Program-made: the position numbers and the translations under genes
NCBI GenBank assembly: GCA_003229305.1
Contig: QIDH01000002.1
Span: 1 to 52,320 of the forward strand
Source of the DNA: Acidimicrobiia bacterium
GTDB lineage: Bacteria > Actinomycetota > Acidimicrobiia > Spongiisociales > Spongiisociaceae
DNA length: 52,320 bases
Direction of reading: 5' to 3'
Shown: positions 7,287 to 13,765 of the stretch, one piece after another
Numbering within the stretch: position 1 is the stretch's first letter
Layout of the letters: each line of letters starts with the position of its first letter
Notes under the pieces: generated by a model
What the model saw: only the letters and a program-made list of their open reading frames with translations
Database searches by the model: none
What the model was told of the DNA's origin: nothing

Positions 7287-8147
7287 TCAATCCTGCGCCT
7301 TGGCGAGAGCCGAAGCCAGACCTCGCCTGGTGAAAACTCTCACGACATCCCGTTTGTATTCAGCCGGCCCCCTTATGTCCGAAACGGGATCGGCGGCTGC
7401 CGCTGCAGCGTCCGCCGCTGCAGCAAACAGTTCCTCAGATGGGGCGTTGCCGACCAAGATTGCCTCCGCGTCTGAAGCTCTGGTGTTGACATGGTTCACC
7501 GCGGTCAGGGCAACCCCGGCCTGAGCGATGGTGCCGTCTCCGGCCAAATCCAAATGAATCGCCACAGCAACGGTGGCGTAGTCGCCGATCTTGCGCTCCA
7601 GCTTGAGATAGTCGCCGCCGCCGGCTCCCGCGTAGTTCGGAACCCTCACTTCGGTGACCATCTCGCCTTCTTGCAGTGAGTTGGTGAAGAAGTCCTTTAC
7701 GAACTCATCGATGGGGATAACCCGCTCGCCGGAGCTGGACGTCGCCACCACCTGAGCCCTGACTGCCAACATCACCGAGTTCCAATCGCCCTCTGGGTCA
7801 CAGTGGGCGATTGAGCCACACATGGTTCCCCGGTTGCGAACCACGGGATCAGCCACCCAGGGTGCTGCGGCCGCGACCGTGTGGTTCGCCACATCGGCTC
7901 GCACGACATCTGCGTGCCTGGCCAACGCGCCAACGGACATGTGGCCATTCACCTGCTTGATTCCGTCCAAGTCAGGGATCTCGTTGATGTCGACGAGATG
8001 AGTCGGCGCCGCGACCCTCAGCTTCATCATCGGGATGAGGCTTTGGCCTCCGGCCAAGACCCGGCCGTCATCACCGAGATCCGCAAGCTTGGCCAACGCC
8101 TCATCGAGGGTTCTGGCCTTTGTCACCTCAAACGCAGCTGGATACAT
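7287..8147 (-). CDS. coxM: Carbon monoxide dehydrogenase medium (FAD) subunit
   Basis: 286 residues, the FAD subunit. The first FAD motif AGGQSLIPMMKLR is near residue 32. In the second motif, usually T-I/V-G-G, this protein reads NRGTMCGSIAHCDPEGDW, with Cys in place of the first Gly. The ATG at 8147 is preceded by AGGAGG at the right distance, so the longer frame to 8204 is not used. This is the first gene of the cox operon; the 137 bases upstream hold an inverted repeat and probably the promoter. The partner two-component genes lie immediately upstream on the same strand. Confidence 0.94.
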   Translation of the reverse strand: MYPAAFEVTKARTLDEALAKLADLGDDGRVLAGGQSLIPMMKLRVAAPTHLVDINEIPDLDGIKQVNGHMSVGALARHADVVRADVANHTVAAAAPWVADPVVRNRGTMCGSIAHCDPEGDWNSVMLAVRAQVVATSSSGERVIPIDEFVKDFFTNSLQEGEMVTEVRVPNYAGAGGGDYLKLERKIGDYATVAVAIHLDLAGDGTIAQAGVALTAVNHVNTRASDAEAILVGNAPSEELFAAAADAAAAAADPVSDIRGPAEYKRDVVRVFTRRGLASALAKAQD

Positions 8148-8265
8148 GTGTACCTCCTGTCGCCATATGTTCGACGCTGAGGCTATTCGCCCGCCAGCTC
8201 GCAAGACCGGGAGACTGGTATCAACTCTGCGAGCTGTTTGGCCCGATTATGGCTTTGTCGGTGAC

Positions 8266-8283
8266 CCAATCGGATCAGATTGG
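8266..8283. promoter_or_regulatory. Inverted repeat upstream of coxM
   Basis: CCAATC (8266-8271) and GATTGG (8278-8283) are perfect 6-bp arms with a six-base spacer. It lies between the response-regulator stop at 8285 and coxM. It may be a regulator binding site for the cox operon or a weak terminator; no T-run follows on the minus strand. Confidence 0.4.
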
Positions 8284-8284
8284 T

Positions 8285-8917
8285 CTAGAGAAGGCGGCGC
8301 CTGGCGGCTTCAGCTGCGGCCTCGGCGCGGCCACCGACCCCGAGTGTTCGAAAGATCGAACCGAGGCGCCTCTTCACCGTGGCCTCACTCACGAAAATCG
8401 AATCGGCGATCTCGGCGTTCGAAGACCCCTTCGCGACCATTCTCAGAACGTCGAGATCCTGGTCGCTGAGGGATCGGCTCTCGCCAGGCTTCGAACCAAA
8501 CAGCTGACCGAGGATCTGGTCGGTCACCCGAGGACTCAACACATGACTCCCGGCCGCAACCGACACCACTGCATTGACGAGGATCGAGTCTGAGTCTCCC
8601 TTGAGCACATACCCGTAGGCGCCGGCCTTTAGGGACTGGGTGACGTACTCCTCGTCATCAAAGGAGCTGAGCATCAGGACTTTGGCATCGGCGTCCAGCA
8701 GGAGAATTCCGTCGAGCACATCGAGTCCTGAGCCATCCGCCAATCTGATGTCAAGAAGAGTGACGTCGGGATGTGTGGCCGAAAAGGCCTCGAGGGCGCT
8801 GGCCACTCCGTCCGCTTGGCCGACCACAGAAATGTCCTCGTGGTTCGACAAGAGCGACCGGATGCCCTGTCGCACCACAGGGTGATCGTCGACGATCAAC
8901 ACGCCTATGTCCGTCAT
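8285..8917 (-). CDS. NarL/FixJ-family response regulator
   Basis: 210 residues. The receiver domain (1-120) has Asp10 and Asp11, phosphorylated Asp56 in VTLLDIRLADG, and Lys106 in YVLKGDS. The LuxR-type helix-turn-helix is at about 149-193 (LSDQDLDVLRMVAKGSSNAEIA then VSEATVKRRLGSIFRTLGV). It overlaps the kinase gene by four bases (ATGA), so the two are made together. It lies directly upstream of coxM on the same strand and is the best local candidate for a cox operon activator, which is inferred from position only. Confidence 0.93.
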   Translation of the reverse strand: MTDIGVLIVDDHPVVRQGIRSLLSNHEDISVVGQADGVASALEAFSATHPDVTLLDIRLADGSGLDVLDGILLLDADAKVLMLSSFDDEEYVTQSLKAGAYGYVLKGDSDSILVNAVVSVAAGSHVLSPRVTDQILGQLFGSKPGESRSLSDQDLDVLRMVAKGSSNAEIADSIFVSEATVKRRLGSIFRTLGVGGRAEAAAEAARRRLL

Positions 8918-10287
8918 GTCTCGTCAATGGGAAACGACACCCTGACTTCGGTCCCGGTTCCCACAGTCGAAACGATCTCGAAGGATCCGCCGAGGCCCTC
9001 CGCACGTTCGCGCATACTCAGCAGCCCGAATCGAGCGTGAGCGGATCCGTCAAGGATCCCAACATCGAATCCCTTGCCCTCGTCGCAGATCGAAACGGTG
9101 AGTTTGTCAGGGTTGAAGCCGATCTCAACAGTGGCGTAGTCGACTCCGGAATGTCTGGCGGCGTTCTGCAGAGCCTCCTGGACGACTCGATAGGCGGCGA
9201 CTTCCGAGCGGGACCCGACTCGTCTGACGTTTCCTCGGACGTTTACTTCGCACGAGACGCTGAAGAATCGCGCCAGCCTTTCAGTCAGCCGCTTCACTGC
9301 CGCCGGTAGCCCCAAGGTCTCCAGGGTCGGAGGGTGAAGGTCGTTCACGACCCTCCTCACCTCTTGTTCTACTTGGCGGAGTATGCCCAAGGTGGCAGAT
9401 AGAGAGTTCGGAAGACCGGCCGGATCGGTGTTCGGGACACCAGCGGACGGTTCACCTTTCGCCAGGTCGAACTCCATCCCATTCGACGCCTCAGCGACAG
9501 GCACCGGCACCGGACCTCCCCAGGCCTGGTTTTCGAGCAGGCCTTTCAGCCGTTCCTCTGTGGCCTTGAGCTCGAGCATCGCGCCGATCAGAAGCTGGTT
9601 GACACCATCATGGAGATCCCTGGCAATACGGCGCCGCTCGGCCTCCTGCACGTCGACGGTTTCGGTGAGAACCGACTGGAGCTCATCTGCGTGGCGGGCC
9701 AACGAATCTTTGGCGGCATTGAGTTCGCTGGTCCGCTCGGCGACAGTCCTCTCCAAACCCTCGTTGGCTTGCTCGAGAGCCTCGTTGAGCTGGGCGTTGC
9801 GAATGACAATCGCAACCTGGGCGGCATAGGTGTCCATGAGTCGCTCGTGGTCATCGTCATAGCGAGACTGCCGATTCGCCACACCGATCATTCCGATCGC
9901 ATGATCGTGGAACCGGAGGGGAACGCCCAGGAAGGTCCCGACCAGCGGGTGGCCACTCGGCTGCCCGACACGGTTGGGATCCGTCTGGGCATCGTCGACC
10001 CGAGCAGCCCGGTTCTCCAGAATGACGCTCGCGAAAAGGTTGGGCCGGAGAGGAATAGTCCGATGCTCGGAGAAGAAGGCTCGACTCGGATGAAAGCCCC
10101 GGATCGCGACAATCTCCAATGACGCTAGGTCTGGATCGACGAGGCCAATGAAACCGAACTGTGAAGCAGTGAGATCGAGGCAATGGGCAAGAGCAGTGTC
10201 CAATACCTCCGGCACACTTCGCAGCGCCGATAGCTCGACGCCCAGGTCATATAGGGCCTTGAGTCTTTCCGCTCGTTCTGTCGTCAT
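8914..10287 (-). CDS. Soluble GAF-domain histidine kinase (HisKA_3 type)
   Basis: 457 residues with no membrane segment, so a cytoplasmic sensor. A GAF domain spans about 12-165, a coiled coil 165-215, and the dimerisation helix holds phospho-acceptor His226 in ERRRIARDLHDG. The ATPase domain is at about 340-457 (EALQNAARHSG N-box, CDEGKGFD, GLLSMRERAEGLGG). Between the two dimerisation helices there is an unusual insertion of about 45 residues (252-297) rich in Pro, Gly, Ala and Asn, where the family normally has a short turn. The ATG at 10287 follows GAGG; longer starts lack one. Paired with the 8285-8917 regulator. The ligand of the GAF domain is unknown. Confidence 0.92.
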   Translation of the reverse strand: MTTERAERLKALYDLGVELSALRSVPEVLDTALAHCLDLTASQFGFIGLVDPDLASLEIVAIRGFHPSRAFFSEHRTIPLRPNLFASVILENRAARVDDAQTDPNRVGQPSGHPLVGTFLGVPLRFHDHAIGMIGVANRQSRYDDDHERLMDTYAAQVAIVIRNAQLNEALEQANEGLERTVAERTSELNAAKDSLARHADELQSVLTETVDVQEAERRRIARDLHDGVNQLLIGAMLELKATEERLKGLLENQAWGGPVPVPVAEASNGMEFDLAKGEPSAGVPNTDPAGLPNSLSATLGILRQVEQEVRRVVNDLHPPTLETLGLPAAVKRLTERLARFFSVSCEVNVRGNVRRVGSRSEVAAYRVVQEALQNAARHSGVDYATVEIGFNPDKLTVSICDEGKGFDVGILDGSAHARFGLLSMRERAEGLGGSFEIVSTVGTGTEVRVSFPIDET

Positions 10288-10348
10288 CGCATCCTCAAAC
10301 TGACGATACAACAGGCCCGTGCCGGTGTGCGCAGGAGCGAGTCACTAT

Positions 10349-10825
10349 TCAGCGGTGTTCTGTATCCCCTGCCAGAAGCTGGAGAATGTGGGGAAGCAGA
10401 GGTTCGACCGCCTCGAGACTTTCGCTGACGCCTTTCGGACTTCCTGGCAGGTTGAGGACCAGGCAGCGCCCAACGACACCACTGACACCGCGCGAGAGGG
10501 CTGCCATCGGAGTCTTGGCCAGTCCAGCTGCTCGCATCAGTTCGCTGACGCCAGGCGCCTCGCGGTCCAGGACTTTGCGGGTCGCCTCCGGCGTCACATC
10601 TCGTGGGCCAAATCCCGTGCCGCCCGTTGTCACGATCAAGTCGTGGTCTCGAGCCGCGACATAGATGGCCGCACTGATCTGGTCGGACTCGTCCGGCACG
10701 ACGGCCCTTGCGACCGAGAAATCGAGGGCCACCAGCCGCTGCTCGATTGCCTCTCCAGAGTCGTCTTTACGAGTCCCGTGGTGAACACCATCAGAAACTG
10801 TGAGTGCGAGAGCGCGGATCGCCAT
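10349..10825 (-). CDS. mogA: MogA/MoaB-family molybdopterin adenylyltransferase
   Basis: 158 residues. The family binds molybdopterin and adenylates it before molybdate insertion. The signatures are [20 protein letters not shown] (64-83) with the TGGTG loop, and [10 protein letters not shown] (123-132). Its position next to the CO dehydrogenase genes fits supply of molybdenum cofactor; the final cytosine form used by CO dehydrogenase needs further steps not seen here. The ATG at 10825 has a TAGCAT box six bases upstream and no ribosome binding site. A hexanucleotide repeat array starts 17 bases above the ATG and covers where a -35 box would be. Confidence 0.92.
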   Translation of the reverse strand: MAIRALALTVSDGVHHGTRKDDSGEAIEQRLVALDFSVARAVVPDESDQISAAIYVAARDHDLIVTTGGTGFGPRDVTPEATRKVLDREAPGVSELMRAAGLAKTPMAALSRGVSGVVGRCLVLNLPGSPKGVSESLEAVEPLLPHILQLLAGDTEHR

Positions 10826-10831
10826 GGCCCA

Positions 10832-10837
10832 ATGCTA
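10832..10837 (-). promoter_or_regulatory. -10-like box of mogA (leaderless)
   Basis: On the minus strand TAGCAT is followed by six bases and the ATG of mogA. The expected -35 position falls inside the hexamer repeat array at 10842-10892. Confidence 0.5.
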
Positions 10838-10841
10838 GAAC

Positions 10842-10892
10842 CCACAGCCACAGCCACAGCCACAGCCACAGCTACAGCTACAGCTACAGCTA
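10842..10892. repeat. Hexanucleotide tandem repeat upstream of mogA
   Basis: Five copies of CCACAG, three of CTACAG and a final CTA, read on the plus strand. On the minus strand, the coding strand of mogA, this is a run of TAGCTG then TGGCTG units directly above the -10 box. The array is perfect apart from the single-base change between the two unit types. Confidence 0.95.
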
Positions 10893-10938
10893 ATTGTGCT
10901 CGTTTACGCCCTTGCGCAATCGGAGTTGAATTCGCTCG

Positions 10939-10952
10939 GCGGAGAGCGGAGA
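10939..10952 (+). repeat. Two heptamers of the GCGGANN type
   Basis: Two copies of GCGGAGA stand just beyond the stop codon of the receiver gene at 10954. The same heptamer type recurs at 23335-23383 and 38938-38965. Confidence 0.5.
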
Positions 10953-10953
10953 G

Positions 10954-11349
10954 TCAGCGGGCTTGGCGGAGTTCTACGACGGTACCGCCGTCCAGCAGGG
11001 CTTCCAGCTGGGCGCGGAGGTCCTTGGGCTGAAAAGGTTTTGTCATGAACGCCGACGCCCCGGCCGCTTGAGCCTTGCGGCGGATGGAATCGCCGGCGTG
11101 GCCCGTCAACATCAGAACCGGAACACTCTCGGTTTGCGGGTTGGCACGCAGAGCTCGCAGCACCTCCCAGCCATCGACGCCGGGAAGACCTACATCGAGA
11201 ATCATCGCGTCTGGTACAGAGCGGATGGCCGTTTCGATGGCATCGTCACCGGACTCGACCTCGACGACGCTCACATCCATGCCCCGCAGGCAAATTGAAA
11301 TGAGGCGACGGATCACCTGAGAGTCTTCAGCTACCAAGATTCGATTCAT
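10954..11349 (-). CDS. Stand-alone receiver-domain protein
   Basis: 131 residues consisting of one CheY-like receiver with no output domain. Asp9 forms the acidic pocket, Asp52 is the phosphorylation site (MILDVGLPGVDGW), Thr82 is in LMLTGHAG and Lys104 in FMTKPFQP. The frame is open to 11421, but the domain starts at the ATG at 11349. It is a diverged tandem copy of the next gene upstream (11429-11854); the two share whole peptide blocks such as FMTKPFQP and TGHA. The partner kinase is unknown; the GAF kinase nearby already has its own regulator. Confidence 0.88.
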   Translation of the reverse strand: MNRILVAEDSQVIRRLISICLRGMDVSVVEVESGDDAIETAIRSVPDAMILDVGLPGVDGWEVLRALRANPQTESVPVLMLTGHAGDSIRRKAQAAGASAFMTKPFQPKDLRAQLEALLDGGTVVELRQAR

Positions 11350-11428
11350 ACGGGACGCACCCCTGTCCTCGTGGTACAACTCAATATCGACCGGACCTGC
11401 CAGACACTTGATGAAACCCATCGGTCAA

Positions 11429-11854
11429 TCAAGCGACCTCCGTCGGCAGTTCAACCGAAGCATCCGGCAGCAGTCCGAGTACCTGTCGGCGAAGCGCCTC
11501 AGGTTGAAAAGGTTTTGTCATGAATGCGGCGGCGCCTCGCCTGCGCGCATCGGCACTACTGCACTGGTCGGCGTGCCCAGTGAGCAGCAGCACCGGAATT
11601 CGAGCAGTCAAGCTCTCGGTGCGGAGGCCTTCGAGCACCTGCCAACCATCCATGCCGGGAAGACCAATGTCGAGAAGGATCACCTCAGGGGGGTCATCGA
11701 CGGCTGATTGCAATCCAGTCGGTCCATCTGCCGCCATCGTCAGGTCCGGACCAATCGGGCGCAAACAAACTTCGATGAGCCGTCGAATCGCAGATACGTC
11801 CTCGATGACGAGGACTCGCGGTTTCCGCAAAGCTTCCTGGCCTTCAACCGACAC
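11429..11854 (-). CDS. Stand-alone receiver-domain protein, paralogue
   Basis: 141 residues, a single receiver domain. Glu18 and Asp19 form the acidic pocket, Asp62 is the phosphorylation site (ILLDIGLPGMDGW), Thr92 is in LLLTGHA and Lys114 in FMTKPFQP. It lies 79 bases upstream of the similar gene at 10954-11349 on the same strand and the pair probably arose by tandem duplication. Without an output domain it may act in a phosphorelay, by protein contact, or as a phosphate sink. The ATG at 11854 starts a ten-residue extension before the domain. Confidence 0.88.
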   Translation of the reverse strand: MSVEGQEALRKPRVLVIEDVSAIRRLIEVCLRPIGPDLTMAADGPTGLQSAVDDPPEVILLDIGLPGMDGWQVLEGLRTESLTARIPVLLLTGHADQCSSADARRRGAAAFMTKPFQPEALRRQVLGLLPDASVELPTEVA

Positions 11855-12222
11855 ACTTCCTCTTTCGCAAAGCTGACCTTCTTTGCTGGCGGGGCTGCCG
11901 GTACGATCCGCCTCGCCAAGCTACAGCGCCATGCACCCATGCCGAACGGGAAACGGCGTCGCCTCGGTTTGAACATTGACCAACGGAAGGGCCTGCGATG
12001 AGTTTCGAGACGATCTCAACAACTGAGTTCGGGCCGAGAGACGAGAGCGACGGCTGCGGATGACCCGATCCGGTGCCCGCCTTCCTCGTCTCATGTTCAT
12101 CGCCGACCCTCCGTGGCTCGTTCGTATCCTGAATATCGGCAGCAACGCTCTCAACCCGCGAATGGTTAAAAGTGCGCCCGAACTAACTAGTCAGACCTGG
12201 AGAGGATCCTCCAGACCACCCA

Positions 12223-12243
12223 AGGCCTGACACGGTCAGGCCT
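12223..12243. promoter_or_regulatory. Strong hairpin upstream of fdhD
   Basis: AGGCCTGAC and GTCAGGCCT form a perfect 9-bp stem with the three-base loop ACG. It ends 20 bases before the fdhD -10 box and 33 bases before the fdhD ATG. It could be an operator or a terminator of a short upstream transcript. Confidence 0.5.
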
Positions 12244-12263
12244 CCCATCGGTCAAACAGCCTT

Positions 12264-12269
12264 TAGCCT
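12264..12269 (+). promoter_or_regulatory. -10-like box of fdhD (leaderless)
   Basis: TAGCCT lies seven bases before the ATG at 12277; no ribosome binding site is present. Confidence 0.55.
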
Positions 12270-12276
12270 TTGGGCC

Positions 12277-13068
12277 ATGTCGAATCTGGAACGCTCGGTG
12301 GTCAGGATCACAGCCAATGGTCGGCAAGGGCGAAGGGACTATCTCCCCGCTGAAGAACCCGTCGAGTTTCGCCTCGGTCGGATCGCCATCGCCGTTCTGA
12401 TGAGAACCCCAGGCCACGATGAGGAGTTGGCGAGGGGTTTCGCACTGAGCGAAGGCATCATTATTCGTCCAGACGAGCTGGAGACAGTTAAAGAATTGCC
12501 AGGAGAAGACGGCGCCGGTCGATACGAACTGATCCTCAGCGCAGGGGTCGTTGTCGACCCGGAACGGTTCCGTCGCAATCTATATGCGACCTCCTCATGT
12601 GGGGTGTGTGGCAAGGCCTCGATCGACGCCGTCCGAGTAGCGGCCCGCCCGCTCCCTGACGGCCCAACAGTTGGCCCGTCTGCACTCCTGGCGATGATGG
12701 AACAGATGCGGTCTCGCCAGGAGGGGTTCGACAAGAGCGGTGGCCTGCACGCCGCCGCTGCCTTCGACCCTGGCGGGGACCTGCTGGCGATCCGCGAGGA
12801 CATCGGGCGCCACAACGCGATGGACAAGCTGATCGGGTTCTTGGGAAATGGATCATGGCCAATCCGCGAGTGCGTGGTCACGGTTTCCGGAAGAGTCTCG
12901 TTTGAGTTGGTGCAGAAGGCTGCAGTCGCCGGACTGTCTCTGATTGCCGGAGTATCGGCGGCCTCCTCACTCGCGGCCGACCTCGGCAACGAACTCGGCG
13001 TGACCGTGGCCGGGTTCGTACGAGGACCGGAATTCAACGTCTACAGCCACTCGCAACGGATCGGTTGA
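12277..13068 (+). CDS. fdhD: Formate dehydrogenase accessory sulfurtransferase FdhD
   Basis: 263 residues. FdhD moves sulfur from a cysteine desulfurase to the molybdenum or tungsten cofactor of formate dehydrogenase. The sulfur-carrying pair is Cys108 and Cys111 in SSCGVCGKASID; other family blocks are FALSEGII, GGLHAAAAFD, DIGRHNAMDKLIG and GRVSFELVQKAA. No formate dehydrogenase gene is in the window; the only molybdenum enzyme here is the CO dehydrogenase. The start is supported by the TAGCCT box seven bases upstream. The second copy of the hairpin element lies 65 bases after its stop. Confidence 0.95.
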   Translation: MSNLERSVVRITANGRQGRRDYLPAEEPVEFRLGRIAIAVLMRTPGHDEELARGFALSEGIIIRPDELETVKELPGEDGAGRYELILSAGVVVDPERFRRNLYATSSCGVCGKASIDAVRVAARPLPDGPTVGPSALLAMMEQMRSRQEGFDKSGGLHAAAAFDPGGDLLAIREDIGRHNAMDKLIGFLGNGSWPIRECVVTVSGRVSFELVQKAAVAGLSLIAGVSAASSLAADLGNELGVTVAGFVRGPEFNVYSHSQRIG

Positions 13069-13133
13069 AACGACCGTACCCACCCCCTTCTACCAGGCTG
13101 GCGCTTCGGTCGGCTCAACCCGGGGTGGGTTTC

Positions 13134-13196
13134 GAACCCAGGGTGGTACCCAGGGTTCCCAGTGTCGCTATAGCGACCCTCAGCGCCCCAAGTTCG
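13134..13196 (+). repeat. Paired-hairpin intergenic element, copy R2
   Basis: GAACCCAGGGT and ACCCAGGGTTC form the first stem (13134-13158), identical to R1. The palindrome GTCGCTATAGCGAC is at 13164-13177, followed by GCGCCCCAAGTTCG. It lies 65 bases after the fdhD stop, in the orientation of fdhD. Confidence 0.9.
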
Positions 13197-13237
13197 TGCC
13201 GAGCCACGGCCTAGCTTGGCCCCGGATTCACGAACTT
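13190..13237. terminator. Long inverted repeat downstream of fdhD
   Basis: AAGTTCGTG (13190-13198) and CACGAACTT (13229-13237) are perfect 9-bp arms around a 30-base segment that itself holds two GGCC blocks. It lies between convergent genes and could end transcription from both sides. Confidence 0.45.
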
Positions 13238-13247
13238 TCGGCTTTAG

Positions 13248-13263
13248 CGCGGGTATACCCGCG
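13248..13263. terminator. 16-bp perfect palindrome between convergent genes
   Basis: CGCGGGTATACCCGCG is fully palindromic, flanked by GGCT and AGCC that can extend the stem imperfectly. It stands 20 bases beyond the end of the minus-strand gene at 13284, so it may be a bidirectional terminator or a protein-binding site. Confidence 0.45.
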
Positions 13264-13283
13264 GCCGAGCCTAAGGAACGCGG

Positions 13284-13520
13284 TTAGGCGAGCTTTGTGT
13301 CGATGGAGCCATCTAGTCGGATGGTGATGGAGAGGTCCTGGGCGAGGTCTGCGGCTTCGCCGGCTCGCTCCTCCAGGGCAATCAGTAGGTCGCGGCGATC
13401 CTCTTCCGGCAGCGTCGGATTGCCCGCCACCATGGCCGAGGCGGCCATGGCCCCGAGTGGTTCAACAATGTCTCGCAGTATCGCGGCAATGCGTTCCGAC
13501 AAGGGCTGTGTGAGTTCCAT
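13284..13520 (-). CDS. Small helical hypothetical protein
   Basis: 78 residues from the ATG at 13520, or up to 105 if the frame starts at 13601. The sequence is Ala-, Leu- and Glu-rich and helical (LSERIAAILRDIVEPLGAMAAS, then EEDRRDLLIALEERAGEAADLA), with no cysteines after the chosen start, no signal peptide and no membrane segment. I do not recognise the family. The start is uncertain because no ribosome binding site is visible. It is divergent from the thiamine operon and its upstream region overlaps that promoter area. Confidence 0.5.
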   Translation of the reverse strand: MELTQPLSERIAAILRDIVEPLGAMAASAMVAGNPTLPEEDRRDLLIALEERAGEAADLAQDLSITIRLDGSIDTKLA

Positions 13521-13633
13521 GCATGTAGTTTCGACGATGTGATTCGAGTCTTTAGTCGTTTTTCGCGACTTTCTCATCCCCGTTGCGATGCTCGTCCCCA
13601 TGACCGATCAATGGGAGTACCATTGCGAGGGAA

Positions 13634-13720
13634 CACGGGAGCTCGCACACCGGGCTGAGAGGGAGGCACCAGGCCTCCGACCGTCAGAACCTGCACCGGA
13701 CAATGCCGGCGAAGGAAGTG
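13634..13720 (+). ncRNA. TPP (THI box) riboswitch
   Basis: The conserved THI elements are present in order: a 5-prime CACGGGAGC strand, GGCTGAGAGG around 13653, then ACCTGCACCGGACAATGCCG and GCGAAGGAAGTG closing with the 5-prime CAC. These form the pyrimidine- and pyrophosphate-sensing halves of the TPP aptamer. It lies 45 bases before thiB, with which it must be co-transcribed, and should lower thiBPQ expression when thiamine pyrophosphate is abundant. A CCTCCCGGGCC run after the aptamer may take part in masking translation. Confidence 0.95.
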
Positions 13721-13765
13721 ATCTCTCCGCCCTCCCGGGCCCCACCTCTAGAGACGGGCGTACGG

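Larger units (their letters stand above)
11855..12276. other. Divergent intergenic region between receiver genes and fdhD
   Basis: No convincing gene is visible in these 422 bases. They should hold the promoter of the receiver pair (minus) and of fdhD (plus). CTGGAG and CTCCAG arms flank AGGATC near 12197-12214, and a strong hairpin lies at 12223-12243. Confidence 0.5.

Noticed and set aside
10842-10892. CRISPR-like array
   Set aside because: Units are six bases with no spacers; it is a simple tandem repeat. The heptamer arrays fail for the same reason.
11921-12154. 77-residue frame on the minus strand before the receiver pair
   Set aside because: Arg/Ser-rich, no ribosome binding site, no conserved look; treated as non-coding.
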